Source of the DNA: Stygiobacter electus
GTDB taxonomy: Bacteria; Bacteroidota; Ignavibacteria; Ignavibacteriales; Melioribacteraceae
Assembly: GCA_029210465.1 (NCBI GenBank)
Contig: JARGDL010000002.1
Location: forward strand, 186,001 to 250,000
Direction of reading: 5' to 3'
Length of the DNA: 64,000 nt
Position 1 is the first letter of the stretch, and the number at the start of each line of letters is the position of its first letter. The position numbers and the translations under genes are program-made. Of this stretch, positions 49,916-58,795 are shown one piece after another. The notes below the pieces were generated by a model that saw only the letters and a list, made by a program, of their open reading frames with translations, had not been told where the DNA came from and made no database searches.

Positions 49916-49946
49916 TTGCACTATGAAAAATTGTTTTATAATTTTG
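49916..49946 (+). promoter_or_regulatory. Bacteroidota-type promoter for the lysW cluster
   Basis: TTG (49916-49918, within TTTTG) and TAATTTTG (49939-49946) are separated by exactly 20 bases, matching TTG-N20-TAnnTTTG. The transcript would start some 7 bases downstream, leaving a short leader before the AAGGAG ribosome binding site of lysW. The match is as good as the one before rpsL. Confidence 0.65.
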
Positions 49947-49970
49947 CAACACTTTTTATAAGGAGTAAAC

Positions 49971-50138
49971 ATGAACGCAGAATGTCCAGTGTGTGGGGCT
50001 CAGATACAACTTGCTGCTGATGCAGTTCAAGGTGAATTGATTGAATGCCCTGATTGCGGAACTGAATTGGAAGTTGTTTCTGTTAATCCACCTCAAGTTA
50101 AAGAAGCACCTCAAGAAGAAGAAGATTGGGGACAATAA
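49971..50138 (+). CDS. lysW: Amino-group carrier protein LysW, with C-terminal Gln
   Basis: A 55-residue carrier to which LysX attaches 2-aminoadipate (or glutamate) so that the intermediates stay bound through lysine or ornithine synthesis. The zinc ribbon is formed by Cys5, Cys8, Cys26 and Cys29. The acidic C-terminus reads EEEDWGQ: the characterised Thermus LysW ends EDWGE, and its last Glu side chain is the attachment point. Here the last codon is CAA (Gln), read directly before TAA. The ORF was too short for automatic listing but is supported by AAGGAG, a good promoter, and its place at the head of the lys genes. Confidence 0.93.
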   Translation: MNAECPVCGAQIQLAADAVQGELIECPDCGTELEVVSVNPPQVKEAPQEEEDWGQ

Positions 50139-51296
50139 GTGGTTTGGGTTTTAGATTCAACATTAAGAGAAGGTGAACAAACTCCTGGTGTTTATTTCGA
50201 TAAACACATTAAACTTGCTATTGCTAATTTATTAGATGAAGTCGGTGTTGATATTATTGAAGCTGGCCATCCAATGGTTACTCCGGAAATTCATGCCGCT
50301 GTAAAATCTATTGCTCAAAAAGGATATAAAAGAATTGTAGGAGCTCACTCTCGTTCACTTAAATCTGATGTTGATCTTGCACTTGAATGTGGTGTTGATT
50401 TTATTGGAATTTTCTATTGTGTATCTGATGAAAGATTGGAAACAGTATTTAAAAAAGATTTAACAGGTGCTTGTCAATTAATTACAGAAGTAATCAAATA
50501 TGCAAAAGAACAAAAACCAGATCTGCTAATTCGATATACACCTGAAGATACAGTTCGCTCACAATTTGAAAATGTTGTAACTGCAGCAGTTGCTGCAATT
50601 GAAGCCGGAGCTGATATCATTAGCGTTGCTGATACAACTGGCTTCATGGTTCCGGGTACTTCAAGAAGTATGTATGATTATATTCTTAGATTAAAAGATG
50701 AATTCAACAAAAGAAATCTTTCTCCAAAAATTGCAGTTCATTGCCATAACGATCGAGGTTTAGCATTAGCTAATGCTCTTGACGCTTATCGTGCTGGTGT
50801 TGATATAATTGATGCTTCTTCAATTGGTCTTGGTGAAAGAGCTGGAATTGTTGACCTTGCACAATTATTAACTGTATTGACTATTGATTTTAATGAAAAT
50901 AGATGGAATTTAAAAAAGTTGGTTGAGCTTTATGATCTTGTAAGCAAGCATTCTGGAATTCCTATACCAGCTAACTTCCCAATAACGGGAAAGAACGCAT
51001 TTACTCATTGCGCTGGTGTCCACACTCATGCTGCTTCGGTTAACCCGATGCACTATGAAAGTTTAAATCCAGAAATTCTTGGAAGACAAAGAACATTTTC
51101 TCTCGATCATATGTCGGGTATTGCATCGCTAAGGTATGCACTTGCACTTATTGATGAGAGTTCTCTTGATGAAAATCTTCAATATGACGTTTTAAGAGAA
51201 GTCAAATCTGTTGGTCAACGTGGTCGCACCGTTGATCTTTCCGAACTAAAGCATATCATTGATGCAGTAAAGCATCATCAAACTTACTCTAAGTGA
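50139..51296 (+). CDS. lysS: Homocitrate synthase-type enzyme (LysS-like)
   Basis: By family, condenses acetyl-CoA with a 2-oxo acid; by context, probably 2-oxoglutarate to homocitrate, the first step of the aminoadipate route. The 385 residues have the DRE-TIM signature DSTLREGEQ (6-14) and metal ligands His201 and His203 in HCHNDRG. Start GTG immediately follows the lysW stop codon, with GGGGAC inside the lysW end as ribosome binding site. 2-isopropylmalate or citramalate synthase activity cannot be excluded from sequence alone; the lys context favours homocitrate. Confidence 0.82.
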   Translation: MVWVLDSTLREGEQTPGVYFDKHIKLAIANLLDEVGVDIIEAGHPMVTPEIHAAVKSIAQKGYKRIVGAHSRSLKSDVDLALECGVDFIGIFYCVSDERLETVFKKDLTGACQLITEVIKYAKEQKPDLLIRYTPEDTVRSQFENVVTAAVAAIEAGADIISVADTTGFMVPGTSRSMYDYILRLKDEFNKRNLSPKIAVHCHNDRGLALANALDAYRAGVDIIDASSIGLGERAGIVDLAQLLTVLTIDFNENRWNLKKLVELYDLVSKHSGIPIPANFPITGKNAFTHCAGVHTHAASVNPMHYESLNPEILGRQRTFSLDHMSGIASLRYALALIDESSLDENLQYDVLREVKSVGQRGRTVDLSELKHIIDAVKHHQTYSK

Positions 51297-51343
51297 GCTT
51301 TGCTCACAAAATAAATTTTTTAAACATAATAAGGAGTAATAAA

Positions 51344-52222
51344 ATGAAGATTGGTATGCTTCATTCATTAATTCGTAAAGATGAAAAATATCTTATTGAC
51401 GAATTCAACAAAATAAAAGGTGTTGAGTTAGAATTAATTGATGATAGACAAATTTCTTTCAACCTTGGTAAAGATCATTTTGATTATGATATTGTTGTGG
51501 AACGTTGCATTAATCACTCAAGAGCTTTACATGGATTAAAACTTTTTGAAACTGCAGGAATTAAATGTGTTAATAAATATTCTGTTGCTACAATTTGTGG
51601 TGATAAACTATTAACATCTTGCTCTTTAGCAGAGCACAAAGTTCCTCAACCTGAAGTTCGTGTGGCATTTACAGAAGAATCTGCTTTAAGAACTATTGAA
51701 GAAATGGGCTATCCAGTCGTACTAAAACCTGCTGTTGGTTCTTGGGGAAGATTGCTTTCCAAAATAAATGACCGTGATGCTGCTGAAGCAATTCTTGAAC
51801 ATAAAACTGTTTTGGGTTCTTATCATCACTCTATATTTTATATTCAAAAGTATGTTGAAAAAGCTCGCATTGAAAATGGAGAAAAATTACCAGGTCGTGA
51901 TATTAGAAGTTTTGTTGTTGGTGATAAATGTATTGCAGCAATTTATAGGACTTCTCCACATTGGATTACTAACACTGCACGCGGTGGAAAAGCAACTAAT
52001 TGTGTTGTAACAGATGAACTGAATGATATTTCTGTTCGTGCTGCAAAAGCAGTGGGTGGTGGTATTGTGGCTATCGATGTTTTTGAAACTGAAAATGGTT
52101 TAATGGTAAACGAAGTAAACTACACAATGGAATATAAAAATAGTATTGTCACTACTGGTGTTAATATTCCACAAAAAATGGTTGAATATATTTTACAAGT
52201 TGCAGAGGGTAGAAATGACTAA
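51344..52222 (+). CDS. lysX: LysW-aminoadipate ligase LysX
   Basis: ATP-grasp (RimK-like) enzyme that joins the amino group of 2-aminoadipate to the LysW C-terminus. The ATG at 51344, behind AAGGAG, gives 292 residues ([17 protein letters not shown]); a longer reading from 51293 has no site. The ATP-grasp core shows [15 protein letters not shown] (about 133-147) and metal-binding [14 protein letters not shown] residues near 255. The segment TNTARGGKA resembles Thermus LysX rather than ArgX (from memory), pointing to aminoadipate. The end overlaps lysY by 8 bases. Confidence 0.9.
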   Translation: MKIGMLHSLIRKDEKYLIDEFNKIKGVELELIDDRQISFNLGKDHFDYDIVVERCINHSRALHGLKLFETAGIKCVNKYSVATICGDKLLTSCSLAEHKVPQPEVRVAFTEESALRTIEEMGYPVVLKPAVGSWGRLLSKINDRDAAEAILEHKTVLGSYHHSIFYIQKYVEKARIENGEKLPGRDIRSFVVGDKCIAAIYRTSPHWITNTARGGKATNCVVTDELNDISVRAAKAVGGGIVAIDVFETENGLMVNEVNYTMEYKNSIVTTGVNIPQKMVEYILQVAEGRND

Positions 52223-53261
52223 AATAAAAGTTTCAATTGTTGGTGCTTCTGGTTATACTGGCGGTGAACTTTTAAGGTTGTTATTGTTTCATCCGAATGT
52301 TGAAATAAATCAGGTTACTTCAGAAAGTTATACTGGTAAATTCGTTTATAAAGTTCATCCGAATTTAAGGAAAGCAACTCAATTAAAATTTTCTTCAGCT
52401 TCAGAATTACAGCAATGTGATGTTTTGTTTTTGTGTTTACCTCATAATAGCTCTCAAAATAAAATTGATTTTTATAAATCTATTGCTCCAAAAATTATTG
52501 ACCTGAGTGCAGATTTTAGATTGAAAAATCAAGATGAATATGAAAAATGGTATGGACATAAACATGTAAGACCAGAATTGTTGAAAGAATTTGTTTATGG
52601 AATTCCTGAGCTTCATCGCGAAGAAATGAAAAATGCTAATTACATTTCAAGTGCTGGCTGTAATGCAACAGCAAGTATTTTAGGGTTATATCCACTTTTC
52701 AAAAATGATTTAGTATTTGAAGATAGAACAGTAATAGAAGTAAAAGCTGGGTCAAGCGAAGGTGGAAACAAGGTTAACGAAGGTTCACATCATCCTGAAA
52801 GAAGCGGAGTTGTTCGTTCATATATGCCAACTAAACATCGTCATACTGCAGAAATACTTCAAGAACTTTCATTCGGAAAAAATATTCAAGTTCATTTTTC
52901 TGCAACTGCAATTGATATTGTTCGTGGTTTGTTGGCAACTTGTCACGTCTTTCTAAAAAAAGATTTAGAAGAAAAAGATATTTGGAAAATCTATCGCGAT
53001 GCTTATGGCAATGAACCTTTTATCAGAATTGTTAAAGAGAATGATGGAATTTACCGATATCCTGAACCAAAGTTATTATCCGGTACAAACTATTGTGATA
53101 TTGGTTTTAAGAAAGATGAAAATTCAAATCGCCTCGTTGTAATTAGTGCAATTGATAATTTAATGAAAGGTGCAGCTGGCCAAGCATTACAAGCTTTTAA
53201 TATTATGTTTGGTTTTGATGAAAGAACTGGTTTAGAGTTCACGGGACTTCATCCAATTTAA
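52215..53261 (+). CDS. lysY: LysW-aminoadipyl phosphate reductase LysY
   Basis: Reduces the LysW-bound aminoadipyl phosphate with NADPH, paralogous to ArgC. The ATG at 52215 ([20 protein letters not shown]) gives 348 residues. The nucleotide-binding motif GASGYTGG is at 10-17 and the catalytic cysteine is Cys149 in SAGCNATA, the LysY-type form (ArgC usually has GCYPTA). It overlaps lysX by 8 bases. An unusual repeat region of about 180 bases separates it from the next gene. Confidence 0.9.
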   Translation: MTKIKVSIVGASGYTGGELLRLLLFHPNVEINQVTSESYTGKFVYKVHPNLRKATQLKFSSASELQQCDVLFLCLPHNSSQNKIDFYKSIAPKIIDLSADFRLKNQDEYEKWYGHKHVRPELLKEFVYGIPELHREEMKNANYISSAGCNATASILGLYPLFKNDLVFEDRTVIEVKAGSSEGGNKVNEGSHHPERSGVVRSYMPTKHRHTAEILQELSFGKNIQVHFSATAIDIVRGLLATCHVFLKKDLEEKDIWKIYRDAYGNEPFIRIVKENDGIYRYPEPKLLSGTNYCDIGFKKDENSNRLVVISAIDNLMKGAAGQALQAFNIMFGFDERTGLEFTGLHPI

Positions 53262-53271
53262 TTTTAATCAA

Positions 53272-53441
53272 AGTCTTGCTCTTTTTCTTAATTATATTCT
53301 TTCTCTTAATCTTGATCATAATCATAATCTTACGCTTACTCTTTAACTATATCAAACAAGAGCAAGATTAAGAGTAAGATCAAGAGTAAGATTAAGATCA
53401 AGAGTAAGAGCAGGTGTAAAAGTAAGATTAAAAATAAGAAT
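53272..53441 (+). repeat. Imperfect inverted-repeat region of AAGAGTAAGAT-type motifs
   Basis: The lysY-amidotransferase gap holds a pyrimidine-rich left arm (53272-53344) and a purine-rich right arm (53357-53441). CTTAATCTTG (53305-53314) pairs with CAAGATTAAG (53363-53372), and CTTACTCTT (53335-53343) pairs with any of three AAGAGTAAG copies. Within the right arm GATCAAGAGTAAGA is repeated exactly at 53378-53391 and 53396-53409 (18-base period). The transcript could form a long imperfect hairpin in several registers. It is not a CRISPR and contains no ORF. Confidence 0.8.
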
Positions 53442-53471
53442 AAACTTTTATAACTTTTATTAATAAAAATT

Positions 53472-54116
53472 ATGTGCCGATTACTTTACGTCAATACAAA
53501 AAATGAATCTGAGATAGAAAATTATCTTTGTCATTTTTCTCAGATAGCAAAGAATAGCCAAGAATATCAAGGACATGGCTGGGGTATGGCTTTTTTTCAA
53601 AATGATAAATGGAATTACTATAAAAATATAAAACCAATTTGGGAAGATGATCTTTCTCAGTTTGGCAGAGCCACAAGAATTATTACTCATGCAAGAAGTG
53701 CTTTCAAAGATGAAGGGATTGTAGTCGAAAACAATATGCCATTTTATGATGACAAGTATATTTTCATTTTCAATGGTGAATTAAGAGGAGTTAAAATAAA
53801 AGAAGAAGGAAGAATTGGTGCGGAAAAAATTTTCAATTACATAAAAAGATTTGATAAAGGAAATTTTTTCGATGCGCTTAATAAAGGAACTGAAATCATT
53901 ATTAAAAAATCTTCTTACATTCGTGCAATGAATATAATTGTTACTACAAATGATTCCGCTCTTTTATTTACACTTTTTAATGAAGATGAAGATTACTTTA
54001 AAATGTGGCAAAAACAAAATGATAACGAATTAGTAATTTGCTCTCAACCTTTTTCAATTGATTCTGATTGGCAGCCGATTAACAACAACTCATTATTGGA
54101 GTTCAAATGTATATAA
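53472..54116 (+). CDS. Class-II glutamine amidotransferase-like amidohydrolase in the lys cluster
   Basis: A 214-residue Ntn-hydrolase of the YafJ/EgtC type, with no synthase domain attached. After Met removal the N-terminal nucleophile would be Cys2 (MCRLLY). GHGWG (34-38), HARS (73-76, Arg75 for glutamine binding), NNMPF (87-91) and the oxyanion motif FNGEL (Asn101-Gly102) match the class-II active site. Such enzymes hydrolyse glutamine or gamma-glutamyl amides. It lies between lysY and lysZ and overlaps lysZ by 10 bases, so it is probably translated with it. Possible roles are deamidation of LysW Gln55 or release of the product from LysW; both are hypotheses. Confidence 0.88.
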   Translation: MCRLLYVNTKNESEIENYLCHFSQIAKNSQEYQGHGWGMAFFQNDKWNYYKNIKPIWEDDLSQFGRATRIITHARSAFKDEGIVVENNMPFYDDKYIFIFNGELRGVKIKEEGRIGAEKIFNYIKRFDKGNFFDALNKGTEIIIKKSSYIRAMNIIVTTNDSALLFTLFNEDEDYFKMWQKQNDNELVICSQPFSIDSDWQPINNNSLLEFKCI

Positions 54117-54898
54117 TTAAAATTGGTGGTGGAAAAGAAATTAACATCAAAGGAATTATTTCTGATCTATCAACATTAAATGAAAAATTTATTATCGTTC
54201 ATGGTGCAAATGCTCTACGTGATGAATTAGCCCAAAGGATGAATTACCAAAAAAAAATTGTTACTTCAATTTCAGGTTATGATTCGGTTTTCAGTACTGA
54301 AGAAACAATTGACTTAATGATGATGGCTTATGCTGGATTAAGAAACAAAAGAATTGTTGAACTATGCCAACAAAATAATATCAATGCTGTTGGTCTATCT
54401 GGACTTGATGGAAAAGTAATACAAGGGAAAAGAAACACTGGTATTAAAGTTCGTGAAAATGGGAAAACTTTGTTACTAAGAGATTTTTCAGGTAAACCAA
54501 AATCAATCAATACATCATTATTAAATTTGCTACTAGAAAATGGTTACACACCGGTTTTAAGTGTCCCAATAATTGATGAAAATAATTTCGCAATCAATTC
54601 GGAAAATGATGACATAGTTGCATTGCTTCAAAATGAAATGAAAGCCGAGAAAAATATTTCTCTTATCGAAGCACCCGGATTTTTACTCGATAAAAATGAT
54701 CAAAATTCATTAATTAAAAAAATATCAAAAGATGAACTAACATTAATGGAAGAAAAAGTTGAAGGAAGAATGAAAAGAAAAATTTTAGCTTTGCGTAAAC
54801 TTTTTGAAAATGGTGATACAACAGTTATAATTTCAGATGGAAGAACTGAACATCCAATAATTGATGCATTAAATGGTAACGGAACAATAATTTTTTAA
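54107..54898 (+). CDS. lysZ: LysW-aminoadipate kinase LysZ
   Basis: Phosphorylates the side-chain carboxyl of LysW-bound aminoadipate; amino-acid kinase family, paralogous to ArgB. The 263 residues show KIGGGKEI at the N-terminus, VHGANAL where ArgB has VHGGG, AVGLSGLDG in the middle, and the C-terminal GRMKRKILAL. SGLDG and the RMKRK segment resemble Thermus LysZ. It overlaps the amidotransferase-like gene by 10 bases and is followed by lysJ after 10 bases. Confidence 0.9.
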   Translation: MYIIKIGGGKEINIKGIISDLSTLNEKFIIVHGANALRDELAQRMNYQKKIVTSISGYDSVFSTEETIDLMMMAYAGLRNKRIVELCQQNNINAVGLSGLDGKVIQGKRNTGIKVRENGKTLLLRDFSGKPKSINTSLLNLLLENGYTPVLSVPIIDENNFAINSENDDIVALLQNEMKAEKNISLIEAPGFLLDKNDQNSLIKKISKDELTLMEEKVEGRMKRKILALRKLFENGDTTVIISDGRTEHPIIDALNGNGTIIF

Positions 54899-54908
54899 GG
54901 AGAAAAAA

Positions 54909-56063
54909 ATGAAAGATTACAAATCATTAATTCAGCAATATGAAATTGATGTTTATCCAAGAAGAGATGTTACTTTAGTCAAAGGTGAGAATTCAAAAGT
55001 GTGGGATGATCAAGGTAATGAATATATAGATTTAGCTTCAGGGATTTCAGTTGCCAATGTTGGTCATTGTAATCCAAAAGTTGTCGATGCAATTACTCAA
55101 CAAGCCAAAACTTTAATCACTTGTCCAAATACTTTTTATAATGATGCAAAAGCAATTTTTCTTGAAAAACTTTTTTCAATTGCACCGAAAAACTTAACAA
55201 AAGCATTTTTAACAAATTCCGGCACAGAAGCAATTGAAGCGGCTATTAAATTTGCTCGTGCAAATACAAAGAAAACAAAATTCATTGCAGCAATGAAAAG
55301 TTTTCATGGCAGAACTTATGGCGCTTTAAGTGCAACACACAAAAAAGAATATCGAGAAGATTTTGAACCTTTAGTCCCGGGATTTTCATTTGTACCATTT
55401 AATAATTTTGAAAAACTCGAAGAAGCAATGGATGATGATACTGCAGCAGTAATTTTGGAATTAATTCAAGGTGAAGGTGGAATTAACATTGGTCAAAAAG
55501 AATATTTTCAAAAAGTTCGTGAATTATGTAATCAAAAAAATGTTCTTTTAATTATTGATGAAATTCAAACTGGTTTTTGCAGAACAGGAACTATGTTTGC
55601 AATTGAACAATATGGTATAGAAGCAGATATGATGACACTTGCAAAATCAATTGCTGGTGGGTTCCCGATGGGTGCATTGCTTTGCTCAGATAAAATTAAA
55701 ATTGAAAAAAGTAAACATGGTTCAACATTTGGAGGGAATCCATTAGCTTGTGCTGCAGGCACTGCCGCAATAGATTTTATGCTCGAAACAAAATTATGGG
55801 AACAAGCTGAAGCAAAAGGAAAATATTTCAAAGAAAAATTATCATCTTTTAATCTTTCAAAAGTTAGAGAAATTAGAGTTGTTGGATTAATGATTGGTAT
55901 TGAGCTAAAAGAAAAACCACAGCAAACAATTGTTGAACTGCTTGAAAGAAAAATTCTTTCATTACCAGCTGGAGTTACAGTTTTAAGATTACTTCCACCA
56001 TTAACTATAAGTTATGAGGAACTAGATAAAGCTATTGAAATTTTAGCAGAAGTACTTGCATAA
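54909..56063 (+). CDS. lysJ: LysW-aminoadipate semialdehyde transaminase LysJ (ArgD-like)
   Basis: PLP enzyme that aminates the LysW-bound semialdehyde to LysW-lysine (or ornithine). The 384 residues match class-III aminotransferases: TNSGTEAIEAAIKFAR (about 101-116), IIDEIQTG with Asp217, and the Schiff-base lysine Lys246 in TLAKSIAGG. A TTAAGGAG site precedes the ATG. It could also serve arginine synthesis. The usual final enzyme LysK (carboxypeptidase) is not downstream; nuo genes follow. Confidence 0.88.
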   Translation: MKDYKSLIQQYEIDVYPRRDVTLVKGENSKVWDDQGNEYIDLASGISVANVGHCNPKVVDAITQQAKTLITCPNTFYNDAKAIFLEKLFSIAPKNLTKAFLTNSGTEAIEAAIKFARANTKKTKFIAAMKSFHGRTYGALSATHKKEYREDFEPLVPGFSFVPFNNFEKLEEAMDDDTAAVILELIQGEGGINIGQKEYFQKVRELCNQKNVLLIIDEIQTGFCRTGTMFAIEQYGIEADMMTLAKSIAGGFPMGALLCSDKIKIEKSKHGSTFGGNPLACAAGTAAIDFMLETKLWEQAEAKGKYFKEKLSSFNLSKVREIRVVGLMIGIELKEKPQQTIVELLERKILSLPAGVTVLRLLPPLTISYEELDKAIEILAEVLA

Positions 56064-56155
56064 AAAAAAATAAAAACTATTTGTGTTCTTAAAATCTAAT
56101 TTTGCATTCTAATTTCAATTGCTTTATTTTTCGCTCACTCAAAAATTGAAATTAT

Positions 56156-56524
56156 ATGATTATTGATTATATCCCAATCATCTTAGTAATTATTGTTGCT
56201 GCTGCTTTCGCGGGGATAGTAGTTTTATCATCTGTAATATTTGGTCCAAAAAGACCTAATAAAATTAAAGTAATGCCTTACGAAAGTGGTAAAGATCCAA
56301 TTGGAACAACTCATGAACGTATTTCAATTAAATATTATTTAGTTGCAATATTATTCATAATATTTGATATCGAGGTAATTTATGTTTACCCTTGGGCTGT
56401 TCAATTTAAATCGTTATTTAATGATTTCGGAATTTTTGCTTTTCTCCCAATGTTTATTTTTTTAATAGTACTTGAACTTGGCTTCCTATATATATTAATG
56501 AAAGGTGGTTTAAAATGGGATTAG
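56156..56524 (+). CDS. nuoA: NADH-quinone oxidoreductase subunit A
   Basis: Membrane subunit of complex I. The 122 residues contain three hydrophobic segments (about 5-30, 62-82, 92-114) and the conserved loop [28 protein letters not shown] element at 56097-56104 could be a -7 promoter site, but a properly spaced -33 TTG is missing. The end overlaps nuoB by 10 bases. Confidence 0.95.
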   Translation: MIIDYIPIILVIIVAAAFAGIVVLSSVIFGPKRPNKIKVMPYESGKDPIGTTHERISIKYYLVAILFIIFDIEVIYVYPWAVQFKSLFNDFGIFAFLPMFIFLIVLELGFLYILMKGGLKWD

Positions 56525-57033
56525 AAGCGAAATTAACTCAAGATGGATTTATAACTACTACAATAGATGCAATCGTAGCTTGGGCAAGAAAAAGTTCTGT
56601 TTGGCCAATGCCTATGGGAATTTCTTGCTGTGCTATTGAAATGATCTCTGCTGCAGATCCTAAATATGATATAGCTCGTTTTGGCTCTGAAGTTATGCGA
56701 TTTACTCCACGGCAATGCGATTTAATGATTGTTGCTGGTACCGTTACTTATAAAATGGCACAAGTTGTAAGAAGAATCTATGATCAAATGCCTGATCCAA
56801 AATGGGTAATTGCAATGGGTGCTTGCACTTCTTCTGGTGGAATGTATCGTTCTTATAATGTTGTTCAAGGGATTGACCAATTTTTGCCTGTTGATGTTTA
56901 CACTGCAGGTTGTCCACCAAGACCAGAAAATTTATTAAATGCTTTAATGACTATACAAGATAAAATTTCTAAAACCCGAGCAAGAGATTTTCAGGATATC
57001 CTTCCACAAAAATTAGAAGTTGAGACCAGATAA
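56515..57033 (+). CDS. nuoB: NADH-quinone oxidoreductase subunit B
   Basis: Carries iron-sulphur cluster N2, the final electron donor to quinone. The four ligands Cys38, Cys39, Cys104 and Cys133 have the same spacing as the E. coli enzyme, within [18 protein letters not shown] and AGCPPRPE. The 172 residues start at the ATG overlapping nuoA; nuoC follows after 2 bases. Confidence 0.97.
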   Translation: MGLEAKLTQDGFITTTIDAIVAWARKSSVWPMPMGISCCAIEMISAADPKYDIARFGSEVMRFTPRQCDLMIVAGTVTYKMAQVVRRIYDQMPDPKWVIAMGACTSSGGMYRSYNVVQGIDQFLPVDVYTAGCPPRPENLLNALMTIQDKISKTRARDFQDILPQKLEVETR

Positions 57034-57035
57034 GT

Positions 57036-57530
57036 ATGGATAACAAAGAACTAATTATTCAGAAATTAAAAGAAAATTTTTCTGATTCGATAGTTGAAAT
57101 TTCAGACTTTAGAGATGATCTTTCGATTACGATTAAACCTAATGTAATTTTTGATGTTGCAAAATTTTTAAAAGAAAATGATGAATTACTTTTTGTTATG
57201 TGTAAAGATGTAACAGCAATTGATTGGGCAACTAGAAAAAATAGATTTACTGTTGTTTATCATATTTATTCTTTTAAATTAAATTTCAACTTAAGATTAA
57301 AATCCAACCTTGAAGCAGAACCTTATCAAATAGAATCTGTAACTTCAATTTGGCAAAGTGCAAATTGGTATGAAAGAGAAACTTATGATATGTATGGAAT
57401 CGAATTTCTTAATCATCCGGATTTAAGAAGAATGTACATGCCAGAAGGTTTTGAGTATCATCCATTAAGAAAAGATTTTCCTGTTTTAGGAATTCCAGGC
57501 TCTTTACCATTACCACAAAAACCAGAATAA
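57036..57530 (+). CDS. nuoC: NADH-quinone oxidoreductase subunit C
   Basis: The 30-kDa-type subunit of the peripheral arm. The 164 residues include the signature ERETYDMYGIEFLNHPDLRR (about 112-131) and GFEYHPLRKDFP. It is separate from nuoD, unlike the fused NuoCD of enterobacteria, with one base between the genes. Confidence 0.96.
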   Translation: MDNKELIIQKLKENFSDSIVEISDFRDDLSITIKPNVIFDVAKFLKENDELLFVMCKDVTAIDWATRKNRFTVVYHIYSFKLNFNLRLKSNLEAEPYQIESVTSIWQSANWYERETYDMYGIEFLNHPDLRRMYMPEGFEYHPLRKDFPVLGIPGSLPLPQKPE

Positions 57531-57531
57531 C

Positions 57532-58782
57532 ATGAACATTAACAAAAAAGTTTATAGCGACGAAAAAATTTATAAGAAATTACTTGAAGATAGTAATATT
57601 ACTATTGAAGATGCTTTAGAAAATGAAATGGTTATCAACATGGGTCCTCAGCATCCAGCAACTCATGGTGTGTTGAGACTCGTTTTAAGATTAGATGGTG
57701 AAACAGTTATAAAAGTTGTTCCAGAACTTGGCTATTTACATCGTGGTTACGAAAAAATGGCTGAGGATATGAGTTTCATTGAATTTATTCCTCATACTGA
57801 TAGATTAGATTATACAGCAACTATGTGTAACAATGTTGCTTATGTGCTTGCTGTTGAAAAATTAGCTGGTGTTGAAGCTCCACCTCGTGCACAATGGATT
57901 AGAATGATTATTGCAGAACTTTCTCGTATTGCGGCTCATATGATTGCTATTGGAACTTTTGCAATGGATGTTGGGGCTGTTACTATGGTTATGTGGACGT
58001 TCCGTGAAAGAGAAAGAATTCAAGAAATTTTTGATAGAATTGCTGGTGCAAGATTTACAACATCATATACAAGAATTGGTGGTGTTGCTTCAGATATTGA
58101 TGATGAAGCATTAAGAATGATCAAACATTTTCTTGATACTTTAGAACCTGGACTAAAAGATATGGATGATTTAATGTTGCATAACAGAATTTTTATTGAT
58201 CGACTTGAAGGAATTGGTGTGTTATCTAAAGAAGATGCTATTGCACTCGGAGTAACAGGACCAAACCTGCGTGCTAGTGGTGTTGAGTATGATGTTAGAA
58301 GAGCAAAACCATATCTGTTCTATGACCAAGTTGATTTCAATATTCCAACCTACTCTGAAGGTGATTCACTCGCTCGTTACTTTTTAAGAGGTGATGAAGT
58401 ACGTGAAAGTGTTAAAATTTTATATCAATGTTTAGATAAAATTCCTTCAGGTGAATTCCTTGCAAATGATCCTAAAAAAGTTCTTCCTTATAAAACTGAA
58501 ATTTATTCTAAGATGGAAGAATTAATTCACGATTTTATGATTATTAACCATGGAATTAATCCACCTGTTGGGGATATATTTTTTAGTGCCGAAAATCCAA
58601 AAGGAGAATTAGGTTTTTATATTGTAAGTAATGGAACCGGTTATCCATGGAAAATGAAAATTCGTTCACCATCGTTTTGCAATTTACAAGCTATTTCAAA
58701 ACTATGTGAAGGAGCAATGATTTCTGATGTCATTGCAATAATTGGTTCATTAGATCCAGTAATGGGTGAAGCAGATAAATAA
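57532..58782 (+). CDS. nuoD: NADH-quinone oxidoreductase subunit D
   Basis: The 49-kDa-type subunit lining the quinone site. The 416 residues show NMGPQHPATHGVLRLVL (about 32-48), GYLHRGYEKMAEDMSF and the C-terminal IIGSLDPVMGEADK, with the near-universal ending. It starts 1 base after nuoC and precedes nuoE by 13 bases. Confidence 0.97.
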   Translation: MNINKKVYSDEKIYKKLLEDSNITIEDALENEMVINMGPQHPATHGVLRLVLRLDGETVIKVVPELGYLHRGYEKMAEDMSFIEFIPHTDRLDYTATMCNNVAYVLAVEKLAGVEAPPRAQWIRMIIAELSRIAAHMIAIGTFAMDVGAVTMVMWTFRERERIQEIFDRIAGARFTTSYTRIGGVASDIDDEALRMIKHFLDTLEPGLKDMDDLMLHNRIFIDRLEGIGVLSKEDAIALGVTGPNLRASGVEYDVRRAKPYLFYDQVDFNIPTYSEGDSLARYFLRGDEVRESVKILYQCLDKIPSGEFLANDPKKVLPYKTEIYSKMEELIHDFMIINHGINPPVGDIFFSAENPKGELGFYIVSNGTGYPWKMKIRSPSFCNLQAISKLCEGAMISDVIAIIGSLDPVMGEADK

Positions 58783-58795
58783 ATTTTGAGCAAAA

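Noticed and set aside
50139..51296. 2-isopropylmalate synthase (leuA) as the product of the lysS-like gene
   Set aside because: No other leucine genes are nearby and the gene sits between lysW and lysX; the protein also lacks the C-terminal regulatory domain of long LeuA. Kept only as an alternative.
51293..51343. Longer N-terminus for LysX
   Set aside because: The extra residues have no ribosome binding site and no family counterpart, while AAGGAG lies just before the ATG at 51344.
53272..53441. Repeat region as a CRISPR array
   Set aside because: The units are short, imperfect and overlapping, with no uniform spacers and no cas genes nearby.
56097..56104. TAATTTTG before nuoA as a promoter
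   Set aside because: The nearest upstream TTTG is only 13 bases away, so the spacing is wrong; mentioned under nuoA but not listed as a feature.
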